Shown in pieces: positions 1-9,439 of a stretch of 64,000 nucleotides of DNA. The stretch is from assembly GCA_016719165.1 (NCBI GenBank), contig JADKAJ010000002.1:1-64000 (forward strand), given 5' to 3'. The stretch comes from Chitinophagaceae bacterium. GTDB lineage: Bacteria > Bacteroidota > Bacteroidia > Chitinophagales > Chitinophagaceae. The notes under the pieces are model-generated. The model did no database searches. It was given only the letters and a program-made list of their open reading frames with translations, and was not told the DNA's origin. The translations under genes were made by a program, and so were the position numbers. How positions within the stretch are numbered: position 1 is the first letter of the stretch; the number at the start of each line of letters is the position of its first letter.

Positions 1-126
1 TGGGTGTACTCACAGAAAATGATACACCGGATAAAACAGCTTTTAATGCTTTAGTAAAACTAACTTTCTGTATCTCACTAACAGATATCTTCCACTTAAT
101 GGCTTCAATTGACCAGTTAATAAACA

Positions 127-315
127 TCAACCTTTTAGCAGTCCACCCAGGTTTCCATAGCATAGGACTGGTAAAAGATTCACCGGATCTTTTGCCAGGC
201 AATAGAAATCCGGCTGGTTGTTATTTCCCTGTAAATAGACCGCGGCAGCCATATAAACAGTAGCGGAGCCCAGGAAGTAATTGATGAAGATTTTGATATT
301 TCGGTTCAGCTTCAT
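127..315 (-). CDS. Possible small hypothetical protein (62 aa)
   Basis: An open frame of 62 codons with an ATG lies divergent to the ruvC remnant. It has a hydrophobic stretch near residues 10-28 (FINYFLGSATVYMAAAVYL), compatible with one membrane segment. I recognise no family. The surrounding genes all carry indels, so this may be one surviving piece of a longer frameshifted gene whose remainder lies in 1-126. The call rests only on the open frame and its spacing from ruvC. Confidence 0.25.
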   Translation of the reverse strand: MKLNRNIKIFINYFLGSATVYMAAAVYLQGNNNQPDFYCLAKDPVNLLPVLCYGNLGGLLKG

Positions 316-354
316 TAATCTTGTAAAAATATTATCCCTGCTTGCCGAAGCCTG

Positions 355-908
355 TTAAAATAATCCATGGTATCGACCCCGGCTTTAATAGTCATGGGCT
401 ACGGATTAATAACAGTAAAGGGAAGTGAAGTCAACCTTACTGGAGTTGGGTGTTTTTAAAGCCCGGTAAAGTAAAAGACGGGTATAGAGCTCCAGCTTAT
501 ATTCAATACAGTTAGTGGATTAATTGCAAATATCAACCCACGGATTTTGCCATTGAAGCCCTTTCTTTTGGTAAGAATGTACAAAGTATGCTGAAATTGG
601 GCAGGGCACAGGAGTGGCTATTGCAGCCGCCATGCGTCATGTGGCCTGGAAGTAACAGAATACTCCCTAAAAAGTGAAACAATCCATCACCGGAAATGGC
701 AATGCTGACAAAGAACAAGTGATGAAAATGCTGCAAACATTATTGTCCTTTAAAGAAAGTCCCAAACATTACGATGCCACTGATGCATTAGCCGTAGCAT
801 TATGCCATCATTTTCAAACCAATTCAGTAGTAGGGAAATGGCTAAAGGAACAAAGGGCTGGGATGATTTTTATTAAGAATAACCCCGGGAGAGTGTTGTC
901 AAAAAATA
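355..908 (+). pseudogene. ruvC: ruvC, Holliday junction endonuclease, broken by several indels
   Basis: RuvC is the nuclease that resolves Holliday junctions with RuvAB. Family landmarks appear in order but in different frames: IHGIDPG near 360 (first catalytic Asp), VMGYGLITVKG near 393-420, FAIEALSFGKNVQSMLKLG at about 546-600 (catalytic Glu in AIEA), VTEYSP near 654, KQSITGNGNADKEQVMKML from 674, and YDATDALAVALCHHFQ near 770-820 with the acidic C-terminal residues. The tail GTKGWDDF and GRVLSKNS is again split by a frameshift. The total span fits the usual length of about 185 aa. Substitutions at key positions are few and the damage is almost entirely single-base gaps, so consensus sequencing error is as likely as true loss. 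As written, no RuvC protein can be made. Confidence 0.85.
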
Positions 909-920
909 GTTACAGATTTT

Positions 921-1293
921 TCAATATTTGCTCTTGTGCTCTTTTAAATTTTCTGACAATGCCTTGGTTTTTAGACTGAGTAAAGTTGAGGTCGTTGGCA
1001 GAATTGAGGGTATAAGATGTTTATGTGCATGCGGCACTTCCAGGCCGATAACGCTGATACCACAACGGTTACAATCAAATGCTTTTTCGATTGCTTTGGC
1101 GATTGGGCGGCAAACAATAGCATTTCTCCTAAATATTCTGCCGGTGATCAAATAGATTATCCACCCTTTTTTTAGGAAACTACCAGTACATGCCCTTCCG
1201 CAGGGAAAAATATCAAGAAAAGCAAAGAATTTTCATTCTCTGCAATTTTATAACAGGAATTTCACCAGCTATTATTTTTGAAAATATCGTCAT
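921..1293 (-). pseudogene. HIT-family hydrolase, frameshifted
   Basis: HIT proteins are small nucleotide-binding phosphoramidases or hydrolases. The start reads MTIFSKIIAGEIP from 1293, a typical HIT N-terminus. Fragments resembling LLFLDIF and AEGHVLVV follow in other frames, then the C-terminal half, IAKAIEKAFDCNRCGISVIGLEVPHAHKHLIP, is open at 921-1151 and includes the histidine triad HAHKHL. At least three small indels separate these parts. The gene sits directly downstream of greA on the same strand, a neighbour pair I recall as common in Bacteroidota. The triad is intact, so the disruption is recent or technical. Confidence 0.75.
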
Positions 1294-1386
1294 ACCACCA
1301 AATATTTTTGATCGGAGTGAAAATAAATAAAAGTTGAACCTCTTGAACACTAAAAAATTTTCTCAATAAAGCTATAACTCTTTTGA

Positions 1387-1417
1387 ATAAAAAAAACCTT
1401 CGTAATTAAACGAAGGC
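1387..1417 (-). terminator. Rho-independent terminator after greA
   Basis: On the minus strand, stem CCTTCG/CGAAGG with an 8-nt loop is followed by a run of about nine T. It lies about 30 bp past the greA stop and separates greA from the HIT gene. Confidence 0.7.
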
Positions 1418-1448
1418 TTATAAATGTCCGGGGTTAAAATTTATTTGT

Positions 1449-1924
1449 TTATGCAGTAATTCCTTCAATCCTGAACTTAAGCACACCGGCAGGCGCCTGC
1501 ACCTCTGCTGTTTCACCTACTTTCTTTCCTAAAATACCTTTACCTATCGGCGAAAGTAACTAGAAATCTTTCCTGCTTTCAGGTCGGCTTCCTTTTCACT
1601 TACAATCTTATAAGTAACCTGCTTTTTTGTATTCAGGTTTGTCAATGTAACATTTGTAAGAATAGAAACTTTACTGGTATCTATGCTGGCTTCATCCAAT
1701 ACCCGGATATTAGCCATTGAACCTTCGTAAGCGGCAATTTTTGCTTCCAGGATACCCTGGGCCTCTTTGGCAGCATCGTATTCAGCATTCTCCTTCAGGT
1801 CACCCTTTTCCCTGGCTTCTGCAATAGCTTTACTGGCAGCAGGGCGGTCTACAGCTTTCATGCGCTGAAGCTCAGCCTTCATTAGCTCCAATGTTTCTTT
1901 TGTCACATATTGTATTCCACTCAT
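1449..1924 (-). pseudogene. greA: greA, transcript cleavage factor, one frameshift near the C-terminus
   Basis: GreA rescues backtracked RNA polymerase by stimulating transcript cleavage. Residues 1-125 form the N-terminal coiled coil and linker, with the classic KGDLKENAEYDAAKE tip segment holding the acidic residues. The frame is lost near 1555, where AGKIS runs into YFRR-stop. The rest of the C-terminal domain continues in another frame (SPIGKGILGKKVGETAEVQ) down to a stop at 1449-1451. The span is 476 nt, one base short of the 477 needed for a normal 158-aa GreA, so a single missing base explains it. ATG at 1924 is preferred over an upstream GTG because a strong AGGAGG lies 5 nt before it, which is unusual in this phylum. 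GreA is rarely lost, so a sequencing error is plausible. Confidence 0.85.
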
Positions 1925-2027
1925 GTTCACCTCCTTTGATAAAATAAAAAAATAACAACGCCCCAGGTTTTAACTGAAGCGTTGCATGATTAGATACAAA
2001 TATAAAAAGATTTGGAATAAATAAAAC

Positions 2028-2954
2028 CTAATCTAACCCTAATTTTTGCAGTAATATCGCTGCCATTTTATAAGAAGCTTCATGGCTATAGCCAGCTATA
2101 TGAGGCGTTATCAGGACATTTGGCTGCTGTAATAGCCATTCCAGTTGTTTTTTCTCCGCTGAAGTATAGGCCGCCAGGTTTTCATTAGGCAATACATCCA
2201 ATGCTGCACCGGCGATCTTATTTTGCTTTAAGGCATCTATCAGTGCATCCAGGTTTACGACTTTTCCTCTTGCACTATTCAAAAAATAAGGTCTACACTG
2301 TAGTGAATTAAAGAAGTTTTCGTTTGCCATCCCGGCAGTTTCATCCGTCAGGGGTACATGAAAACTGATAACATCTGCATAGCGATATATATGCTCAAGA
2401 CTGGCTTCCTTTATATAATTAGCACCAAAGTCAAACTTATATTTATCATATGCCAGCACCGTAACATTAAAAGGTTGTAACAATTTGGCAAAGCTGCTGC
2501 CTGTATTTCCAAATCCTATGATACCAACCGTTTTACCACTAAGCTCTACACCCCTGTTCTCATCTCTTTTCCACTGTCCCTGCTTTACTTCATCCCGGGA
2601 AGAACTAATATTATTAAGCAGGTTCAACAACAGTCCCAACGTATGTTCTGCTACAGCATTTCGGTTACCTTCCGGGCTGCTTACACATTTTATTCCTTTA
2701 CTTTCTGCATAATCAACATCTATCAATTCCATTCCACTGCCAAGCCTTCCGATCCATTTCAGATTCTTTGCTTTATCAAGCAGTTGCTTATCTGCTTTGA
2801 TCCTCGTTGTCACAACTATTCCTTCAGCATCAGCAATGGAAGCAGCCAGCTCATCATAAGTAATAGCAGGGGCATAGTCCACTTCATAACCTTTATGCGC
2901 TAACTGATCGATCAAATACTGATGGGATTTCCCCGTTATTATTACTTTGCTCAT
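2028..2954 (-). CDS. D-isomer-specific 2-hydroxyacid dehydrogenase
   Basis: This 308-aa NAD-dependent oxidoreductase has the two-lobe fold of the SerA/LdhA family. The Rossmann motif GFGNTG is at residues 147-152. The catalytic triad is visible as Arg229 (in NSARGK), Glu258 (in DVLPNE) and His285 (in TPHIAG). It lacks the long C-terminal regulatory ACT domain of many SerA enzymes and has the size of a short phosphoglycerate or glyoxylate/hydroxypyruvate reductase. Its substrate cannot be read from sequence. The start overlaps the rsmA stop by 4 nt (ATGA), so the two are translationally coupled. Confidence 0.85.
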   Translation of the reverse strand: MSKVIITGKSHQYLIDQLAHKGYEVDYAPAITYDELAASIADAEGIVVTTRIKADKQLLDKAKNLKWIGRLGSGMELIDVDYAESKGIKCVSSPEGNRNAVAEHTLGLLLNLLNNISSSRDEVKQGQWKRDENRGVELSGKTVGIIGFGNTGSSFAKLLQPFNVTVLAYDKYKFDFGANYIKEASLEHIYRYADVISFHVPLTDETAGMANENFFNSLQCRPYFLNSARGKVVNLDALIDALKQNKIAGAALDVLPNENLAAYTSAEKKQLEWLLQQPNVLITPHIAGYSHEASYKMAAILLQKLGLD

Positions 2955-3703
2955 TTCATTTTAAAAGTAAGTGCGGCAAATTGCGCAACGCTCAACTGCT
3001 CTGCTCTTTTATTAAACAACTCATCGGCCAATATCGCTGCATCAAACAACCCTTTTACTGCATTTCTAAGGGTTTTCCTGCGCTGGTTGAAAGCGGTTTT
3101 TACCAATAGAAATAATTGCTTCTCACTGCTTATAGCCAGGGGCTCTTTTACAGGCAGTAAACGTATTACTCCACTTTTCACCCTGGGCGGGGGTTGAAAA
3201 CTATTTTCATGGACGTCAAATAAGTATTCCACCTGAAAAAAAGCCTGTACCAGCACACTTAATACCCCATAGGTTTTATTACCTTCTTTTGCTGCTATCC
3301 GCTGGGCTACTTCTTTTTGGAACATACCCACCATGCACTCCACATCCTCTTTCCATTCCAGTAGTTTAAACAGTATTTGTGTTGAAATGTTGTACGGAAA
3401 ATTACCAACTACTGTAAATTTCCCGTTAAATGGTTTATCTATATCCAGGAAACTATGGTGAATGATCTTTCCTTCAATTGCCGGGTATGTTTTCAGTAAA
3501 TAAGACACTTTTTCCGCATCCAGTTCTACAGCTTTTAAATCAATATTCTCCAGCTCCAGCAGGTATTTTGTTAACGCACCGCCACCGGGGCCCACCTCCA
3601 GTAAATGAGTAAAAGGGTATTGTTGCAAAGCAGAAATAATATTCCGGCAAATGTTCTCATCTTTCAGAAAATGCTGGCCCAATGATTTCTTCAGGGTGTA
3701 CAT
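2951..3703 (-). CDS. rsmA: 16S rRNA (adenine1518/1519-N6)-dimethyltransferase RsmA
   Basis: RsmA (KsgA) dimethylates two adenines in helix 45 of 16S rRNA late in 30S assembly. The 250-aa protein starts KKSLGQHFL, then shows the SAM-binding loop LLEVGPGGGALT and the catalytic NFPYNIS motif (variant of NLPYNIS). The C-terminal domain contains FQPPPRVKSGVI, typical of the family. The open frame extends 14 codons further upstream, but ATG at 3703 gives the conserved MYTLKKSLGQHFL start. It is the first gene of a pair with the downstream dehydrogenase. Confidence 0.93.
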   Translation of the reverse strand: MYTLKKSLGQHFLKDENICRNIISALQQYPFTHLLEVGPGGGALTKYLLELENIDLKAVELDAEKVSYLLKTYPAIEGKIIHHSFLDIDKPFNGKFTVVGNFPYNISTQILFKLLEWKEDVECMVGMFQKEVAQRIAAKEGNKTYGVLSVLVQAFFQVEYLFDVHENSFQPPPRVKSGVIRLLPVKEPLAISSEKQLFLLVKTAFNQRRKTLRNAVKGLFDAAILADELFNKRAEQLSVAQFAALTFKMK

Positions 3704-3743
3704 ATTTGCAAAAGTAACCGTATTTGATGCAGCAGCCTTTTCC

Positions 3744-3779
3744 AAAAAAAAGTCCTTTCTGTGTATTCAGAAAGGACTT
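3744..3779 (-). terminator. Rho-independent terminator of the T9SS gene
   Basis: Minus-strand stem AAGTCCTTTCTG/CAGAAAGGACTT with a 6-nt loop is followed by eight T. It lies 23 bp after the stop of the 3802-5763 gene. Confidence 0.85.
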
Positions 3780-3801
3780 GAAGAATATTTATTTGATCTT
3801 A

Positions 3802-5763
3802 TTATTTTATGACTAATATTTTCTCTGTGAAGATCTTACCTCCCAGAGAAATGACTGCCTGGTAAACACCACCTGGCTTACTCTTCATGACATCAAGGGT
3901 GATACTGTTACTTCCCTTTTGAACAGTAACGATGGTTGTAGATATAATTTCTCCCACCAAATTATAAATCAGAATGCTTGCCGTTCCATCGGTTTGTGAA
4001 TTAATCTGCACCTGCATGTCATCCCGAACAGGATTAGGAAAAACTCTCACAGTATGCTGAACAGCTTCCGATAATTGGTGCTTTGCAATATTACTCAGTT
4101 TTACCTGGCTACCCACCTGGTACAACCGAATGCGGTAGAAAATGTTTTGTGCGGCTATATTACTGATATTATCAATATACCCATAACTTACAATACCTGT
4201 ACTGACAGCCTGCGGATCCACCCGGTAAAGCGTATTAAAATTAACCCCATCTGTACTTCTTTCCACTTCAAAATAATGCACAAACTGATTTTCCAGTACT
4301 TTCCAATTAAGCTGCACCACATTATTATTTAGCGTACTGCGAAAATCAAACAAATTATTTGCAAGAACATTACAGTCGCTTAAACTCCCAATTGTAATTG
4401 TATCAGAAGCATAAAGAGCACAACCTGACTGTAAATATTGATTCACGATATATACACCGGGAGTATCAACGAAGATTGAAGGCCCGGTATTTCCACCCAA
4501 AATATGTCCATTGATAGTAGACCATTCATAAACTGAAGTAGGGATAGGATTCATTACATAAATATTACTTACACTTCCGGTATCGCAGATCATGGGTGTC
4601 ATTGTCTCTACCTCAGCTGCGGGTGCTATAAAGAAATCAAACGGTGCAACGAAATCTTTTAACTCCGCAGTAAAGGAAGTTGATGACCTTGTTTTAACCA
4701 CCACCCTTCTGAATGGCATCAGGCAATCGTCACCTCCAAAAATCCGGGCCTGGTCTAATCCAAGCTTGGAAAGATTAACTGAAAATTCCATAAACTGCCG
4801 GGCAATATAATTTGTAACGATACTATTATCCCCTAACACTAACGAAAATGCCCCGGCCCAGGTATTATTTACACTTTGAAGGCCGGTATAAAAGGCTCCC
4901 GCCGTCTTTGGCTGAATACCGGCGTAACCAAACTGGGCACTGGCACTGGCTCCATCGAAACTGCCTGTCCAGTTAAACCCTGAAGGTGTTATTAAAAGAT
5001 CATTTTTGTTTATCCATATCCGGGCTTCTACTGCAGTGATGGAAGAGCTGCTGTACTCTGCCGTTAAAATTATATCACCGGGAGCAGTCATATTACCTCC
5101 GGCATCAAATTGCCAGCTTGTATGTCCTGCATCGGGGCCATAGTTATAAAATTTCCTGGTTGCCCTGTCGTAATAAATATCCGTTTGGTACATTTCAAAA
5201 TCAAAGTACCTGTTACCGGTTGTATTCTCAATAGAGATGCCGCCCATCAGCCAGAGTGAGTCTGTAATACCGGGTCCTGCCCTTCTTACATGCAACATCA
5301 TATCCAATATCTCATTTTTATCAGGGATAGACTGTGATACCGGACAAGACCAGTCTTCAGGACTCATTCCATTTTTATTGGATCCCGCTGCAAAAACTGT
5401 TGAATCATCACCATGGTAATCCCTTACAAAATAGGCATCTACCAAAAGCCTGTTATTGATAACAGAATAGGCAGGAAAACGCATGGTCCGATAAAAAGGA
5501 AGTTTACGGGAATTGGGGTCAGCTATATATTGCGCTAATATAGTTGCAGCTCCTGCTGTATCAATTATATGCTGACCAGTTCCTACTGAACCGGGAAGCC
5601 TGAACCAATCATCATTTCCGGATTGAACCAGGCCATTAAAGAAATTCGAACGCAGGTCAGCATCCACACCAAAATTGGCTTTGATAATCGGTGTTGTAAT
5701 CTGGGCATTAAGACAAACAGGAGTAAAAAAAAATGCAAATAAAAGACGTAAAAATGTTTTCAT
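3802..5763 (-). CDS. Large secreted protein with T9SS C-terminal sorting domain
   Basis: A 653-aa protein with a signal peptide (MKTFLRLLFAFFFTPVCLNAQ). Residues about 20-380 form a beta-rich region I cannot assign. A PKD-like or Ig-like segment follows (YEWSTINGHILGG..PGVYIVN), then a fibronectin-III-like module (NVVQLNWKVLENQFVHYFEVERSTDG) of the kind often placed before the sorting domain. The last about 80 residues are a type-A T9SS domain beginning VRVFPNPVRDDMQVQI and ending GGKIFTEKILVIK. It is therefore expected on the cell surface or secreted through the Por system. It is monocistronic, with its own terminator. Its role is unknown. Confidence 0.8.
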   Translation of the reverse strand: MKTFLRLLFAFFFTPVCLNAQITTPIIKANFGVDADLRSNFFNGLVQSGNDDWFRLPGSVGTGQHIIDTAGAATILAQYIADPNSRKLPFYRTMRFPAYSVINNRLLVDAYFVRDYHGDDSTVFAAGSNKNGMSPEDWSCPVSQSIPDKNEILDMMLHVRRAGPGITDSLWLMGGISIENTTGNRYFDFEMYQTDIYYDRATRKFYNYGPDAGHTSWQFDAGGNMTAPGDIILTAEYSSSSITAVEARIWINKNDLLITPSGFNWTGSFDGASASAQFGYAGIQPKTAGAFYTGLQSVNNTWAGAFSLVLGDNSIVTNYIARQFMEFSVNLSKLGLDQARIFGGDDCLMPFRRVVVKTRSSTSFTAELKDFVAPFDFFIAPAAEVETMTPMICDTGSVSNIYVMNPIPTSVYEWSTINGHILGGNTGPSIFVDTPGVYIVNQYLQSGCALYASDTITIGSLSDCNVLANNLFDFRSTLNNNVVQLNWKVLENQFVHYFEVERSTDGVNFNTLYRVDPQAVSTGIVSYGYIDNISNIAAQNIFYRIRLYQVGSQVKLSNIAKHQLSEAVQHTVRVFPNPVRDDMQVQINSQTDGTASILIYNLVGEIISTTIVTVQKGSNSITLDVMKSKPGGVYQAVISLGGKIFTEKILVIK

Positions 5764-5812
5764 AGGTAATCTTGTTTTCGTTCAAACTAATCTCCGGTCT
5801 GATCGCTGCGAG

Positions 5813-5845
5813 AAAACAAATAACGGTGTATAAACTTCACCGTTA
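5813..5845 (-). terminator. Rho-independent terminator
   Basis: Minus-strand stem TAACGGTG/CACCGTTA with a 9-nt loop, then a T-rich tail (TTTGTTTTC). It closes the 5859-6278 gene. Confidence 0.6.
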
Positions 5846-5858
5846 CCTATTTTGATGA

Positions 5859-6278
5859 TCAATGACTAACAATATGAACAGTAGATACTTCGGAAAAAAT
5901 TTCATTGCCATTTACCATAGTAGCTTTTACCCTATAGCTGATAAACCCTGGAAAAATGTTCGTGTCAGTGCATTTGTATGATCTCACATTCGTACAGGGT
6001 ACCATTGAAACAGTTTCCCAGTATGCATAAGGGTCTGCAGGGTCTTCATAGGTCCTTTCCACAATAAAAGCGGATACATCAGTACTGGATGTAAGTCCCC
6101 AGGTAGAAGTAATACCTGCACGCCCCTGACGGTGCGTCCTGAAAAAACTGAAAGAAGGATTTACATCAACCTTTATTCCAGGAGTAGTTTGAGAAAGGCT
6201 TGTATTCTCAGCAACAGTAATAAATCCTGTATTGATAATTAAAGCAGCCAAAGAAGCTATAAAAAATTGTGTCTTCAT
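5859..6278 (-). CDS. Small secreted fibronectin-III-like protein
   Basis: A 139-aa protein with an N-terminal signal-like stretch (FFIASLAALIINTGFITVA). The remainder looks like one Fn3-type beta sandwich: TSSTDVSAFIVERTYED near the middle resembles the FxVExS pattern of the Fn3 modules in the neighbouring T9SS proteins, and FPGFISYRVKATMVNG resembles their second half. It carries no sorting domain itself. It has its own terminator. Function unknown; it could be a cell-surface accessory of the adjacent secreted proteins. Confidence 0.6.
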   Translation of the reverse strand: MKTQFFIASLAALIINTGFITVAENTSLSQTTPGIKVDVNPSFSFFRTHRQGRAGITSTWGLTSSTDVSAFIVERTYEDPADPYAYWETVSMVPCTNVRSYKCTDTNIFPGFISYRVKATMVNGNEIFSEVSTVHIVSH

Positions 6279-6419
6279 AAAATATGTTTTTTAGTGCAAT
6301 AAAACTAAAGCATAACCATATCAGTAACAAGGTAATAGTGCCCATTTTCAGGATGAAAAATTATATGCTGAAAACAGAAGATCTACTACCCGAATTACAG
6401 CAAATACGGTGCTGTGGAC

Positions 6420-6449
6420 AAAAAAACCTCCTCTTTGCAGAGGAGGTTT
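6420..6449 (-). terminator. Rho-independent terminator
   Basis: Minus-strand stem AAACCTCCTCT/AGAGGAGGTTT with a 4-nt loop, followed by seven T. It lies 50 bp downstream of the stop at 6503. Confidence 0.85.
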
Positions 6450-6502
6450 GCAGGTATTACCTGCGGTAATAACCAGCTACCAAGTTATAAGAATATACTG
6501 AT

Positions 6503-9368
6503 CTAATTCTTGATCAATTTTATAGTTTGTCGGTCAGTTCCGCTTTCAATCTTCAATAAATACACACCGGGAGTTAAATGACTGAACCCTTTAATCGTAT
6601 ATACACCTGAACCTGAAGTGGCATTATAAGTTTCCTTCCTTATCAACGCACCGGCTGCATTGAATAACTGTACAGCTATATTTTGATTTTGAATTAACTT
6701 ATACTTCAGAATTACCTGGTCAGTGAAAGGATTGCCCATGACAGCAAATTCATTTTTACCGGCAGTTTTCCTGATAAAGACAACAGAAGAATAGGTATAG
6801 CTTCCGTCTATATCAATAATTTTCAACCGATAATATGATTCAAATAAGGATGTATTATCATTATGGGTATAGTTTGTCTCTATGGTTTGATTTTGTGCCG
6901 AAATGGTGGCCACCTTCACAAAAGCTGCACCATCAGTACTTCTTTCCAGTTCATAACGGGAAAGATTCTGCTCTTGTGTAACGGTCCATTTCAATTGATT
7001 GTATCCTGCGTGACCCGAGCCGGTAAAATCAGTAAGCGTTGCCGGAAGAATTGAATGGGTGTATAAATCACTTCTAAAAACACCTTTACCATGCGTTGCG
7101 GCAATCAATTTATTATTTGCATCTATCTGAAGATCCATGATCAGGGTAGCGTCCCAAAAACCAGTATTATAATCATACCAGGTTGCTCCCCTGTCCGGGC
7201 TTACATAAACACCAAAATCACAACCGGCATAGAGATACCCTTCATTGATCGGGTCAATTACAATTGCATTAAAGGGCACATCCGGCAATCCTGCTCCGCG
7301 GCTGAGCCAGGTGGTACCACCATCAGGAGTTAAATAAACATGTGAAGTGCCAAAACCTCCCAATACCACATATACACTGTCGTCATTATTTGTGCTGATA
7401 GCAAAATCCATCACAAACCTATCAGGTAAAGTTCCTTTTATACTAGTGTAAGGAGTTGTAGAAGGAGTTGTAGATTTAAGAATATTAGGTTGCCCGTTTA
7501 CCCACAAATAATCATTGGTGGTATTCTGTGCAATATTTGAAGTGGACACATATATTTTATCCCTGTTGGTAGGTGATATGGCGAGAGCAATCGCAGTTTT
7601 TCGCTGTTGTTCAATATAATTGGTTGACGAAGTGGCTGTATTGGTCCAGGTACCTCCACCATTGGTAGAACGGTGGATATTATCACTGGCTACATACATA
7701 TAATTTCCATCTGATTTGCTAATACCCAGTGGTGCCATAAAGGCTGTTCTGTCATCTGCTGTAAATGCCCAGGAACTCCAAGTTCTGAATAAGCGCCAGT
7801 TCCTCCGTTAGTTGAACGTCTAACACCCCTTGCATCACTGGAAGCTATCACAGTAGTCCATTGCTGGGGGAACTGCACAGGCATTCCATCACCACCTAAT
7901 ACTGTGGGCTCCAAGTTGTGCCATTATATTACAACTCCATTATCCTGTAAGCCTCCAATCATAAGATTTGCATTGGTAGGGTGTACACCAAACGGAGCAT
8001 AGAATTGTGTAGCCCTTAGTCCGGTATTCCTGGCATTCCAGTTAACACCACCGTTCGTACTTTTATATACACCCCCATCAAGCCACATAATAAAGTTCCT
8101 TAATCGGATCAAATTTTATATCATGATGATCTGAGTGAATTGGTGAACTACCAGTGGAGATGGTAGCTCTGGATCCACCAGTAGTACTATTAGTCGAAGT
8201 ATACCTGTAAAAATTAACTCCGGCTATAAGTATATCATTTGTATTAGAGGGATTGATAGCCAGTGTATGTGCAAACCAATACTGAAAGTCGGCATGTGCA
8301 GACCCTGTTTTTGCAAACCAATTGGCACCAAAATCTGTTGACAAATACAATTCATTTCCTGTCGTACCACCAACAGAAGCATACAACCTGGTAGCACCAA
8401 CATTATCCAGTCGTATATAACCATTAAATGAAGATGGAAGGCCGGCAGTTATTTTTGTCCAGGTGGGAGATGCATTGGAGCCGTTCGTTGTTCTGTAAAT
8501 ACCCTTATCTATATTCACCATATTCCCCACACCCACCACTATCTGATCTGTGTTTGATGGGTTAATACAGATATCTGACACATATATTTTGGATAAAATC
8601 TGGCTCCATGTACTTCCGCTATTGGTAGACCTGTATAATCCATCAGTGGCACATGCATAAATTGTATTGCTGTTGGTAGGATCAAACTTTAGCATCTGTA
8701 TTCCAAATAGCTGGCTTGATATCTTTGTCATCACCTGTGTCCAGGTAGCGCCGCCATCAGTACTTTTTATTATCCCGATTCCATAAGTGCCTCTTGTTTT
8801 CCAAACACTAAAACCAATATTAGAAGTATCAACCCTATACACTTCACCTGTACCCGCATAAATAATATTGGAGTTTGAAGGATTAACAATAATTGAAGAA
8901 ACCCCCAATACAGGAAGATTAGTATTAACACTTGTCCAGTTGGTACCACCATTAGTAGATTTCCATATACCACCACTTGCTGAACCAGCCCAAACATTAT
9001 TGGAGTTATTAGGATCAACCTCTACACACAGCACTCTGCCGCCAATGGTTGAAACATCTCCAAGTGAAGTCCAGTTGGCAGCTTCAATTCTTGCTTCCGG
9101 ATTGGGTCTTTTTTTTAATTTCCAAAAATTGTTCCCAAGCAGCCTGGTATTTACCACTTAAATTCTCCGGATTAGGATAGCCCTTAGACTGGAACCATCC
9201 ACTTAATTGTTTCGAAGCACCACTTTGGAGTTCACCTCCTTCTTCCTCTTCTTCTGTCTCCTGGTAACTATGAGTTTCTTTTGTAGTAGTCCATTTTAAC
9301 TGAACTAATGTGAGGCCGATGGCAATGATTGCAGTAGCGGCCAATAACTGGAACACTGGTTTTTTCAT
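6503..9368 (-). pseudogene. BNR/VPS10-type beta-propeller T9SS protein, at least four frameshifts
   Basis: Read across frames this is one secreted protein of about 950 aa. It starts at 9368 with a membrane or signal segment (VFQLLAATAIIAIGLTLVQL), then an acidic linker, then many repeats of the type WKSTNGGTNWT, RSTNSGSTWSQ and YKSTNGGVNW, the Asp/Ser-box hallmark of sialidase/VPS10-like propellers. The 6503-7738 part adds an Fn3-like module (LERSTDGAAFVKV) and a T9SS sorting domain ending RQTIKLIKN. Frame changes fall near 9110 (next to a run of eight T), 8090, 7920 and 7790. Homologous residues continue on each side without loss, so the breaks are single-base indels. Either a recent pseudogene or assembly error; with correction it would be a surface protein. 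Confidence 0.75.
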
Positions 9369-9439
9369 ACAAAATTGGATTTGGTAGGGTTATTAGTATG
9401 ACAGAGGTTAAGTTGTAATCACTGTCAGTAAATACTATT

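Noticed and set aside
8868..9161. 97-codon plus-strand frame inside the propeller gene
   Set aside because: Shadow frame of the STNGG repeats on the minus strand.
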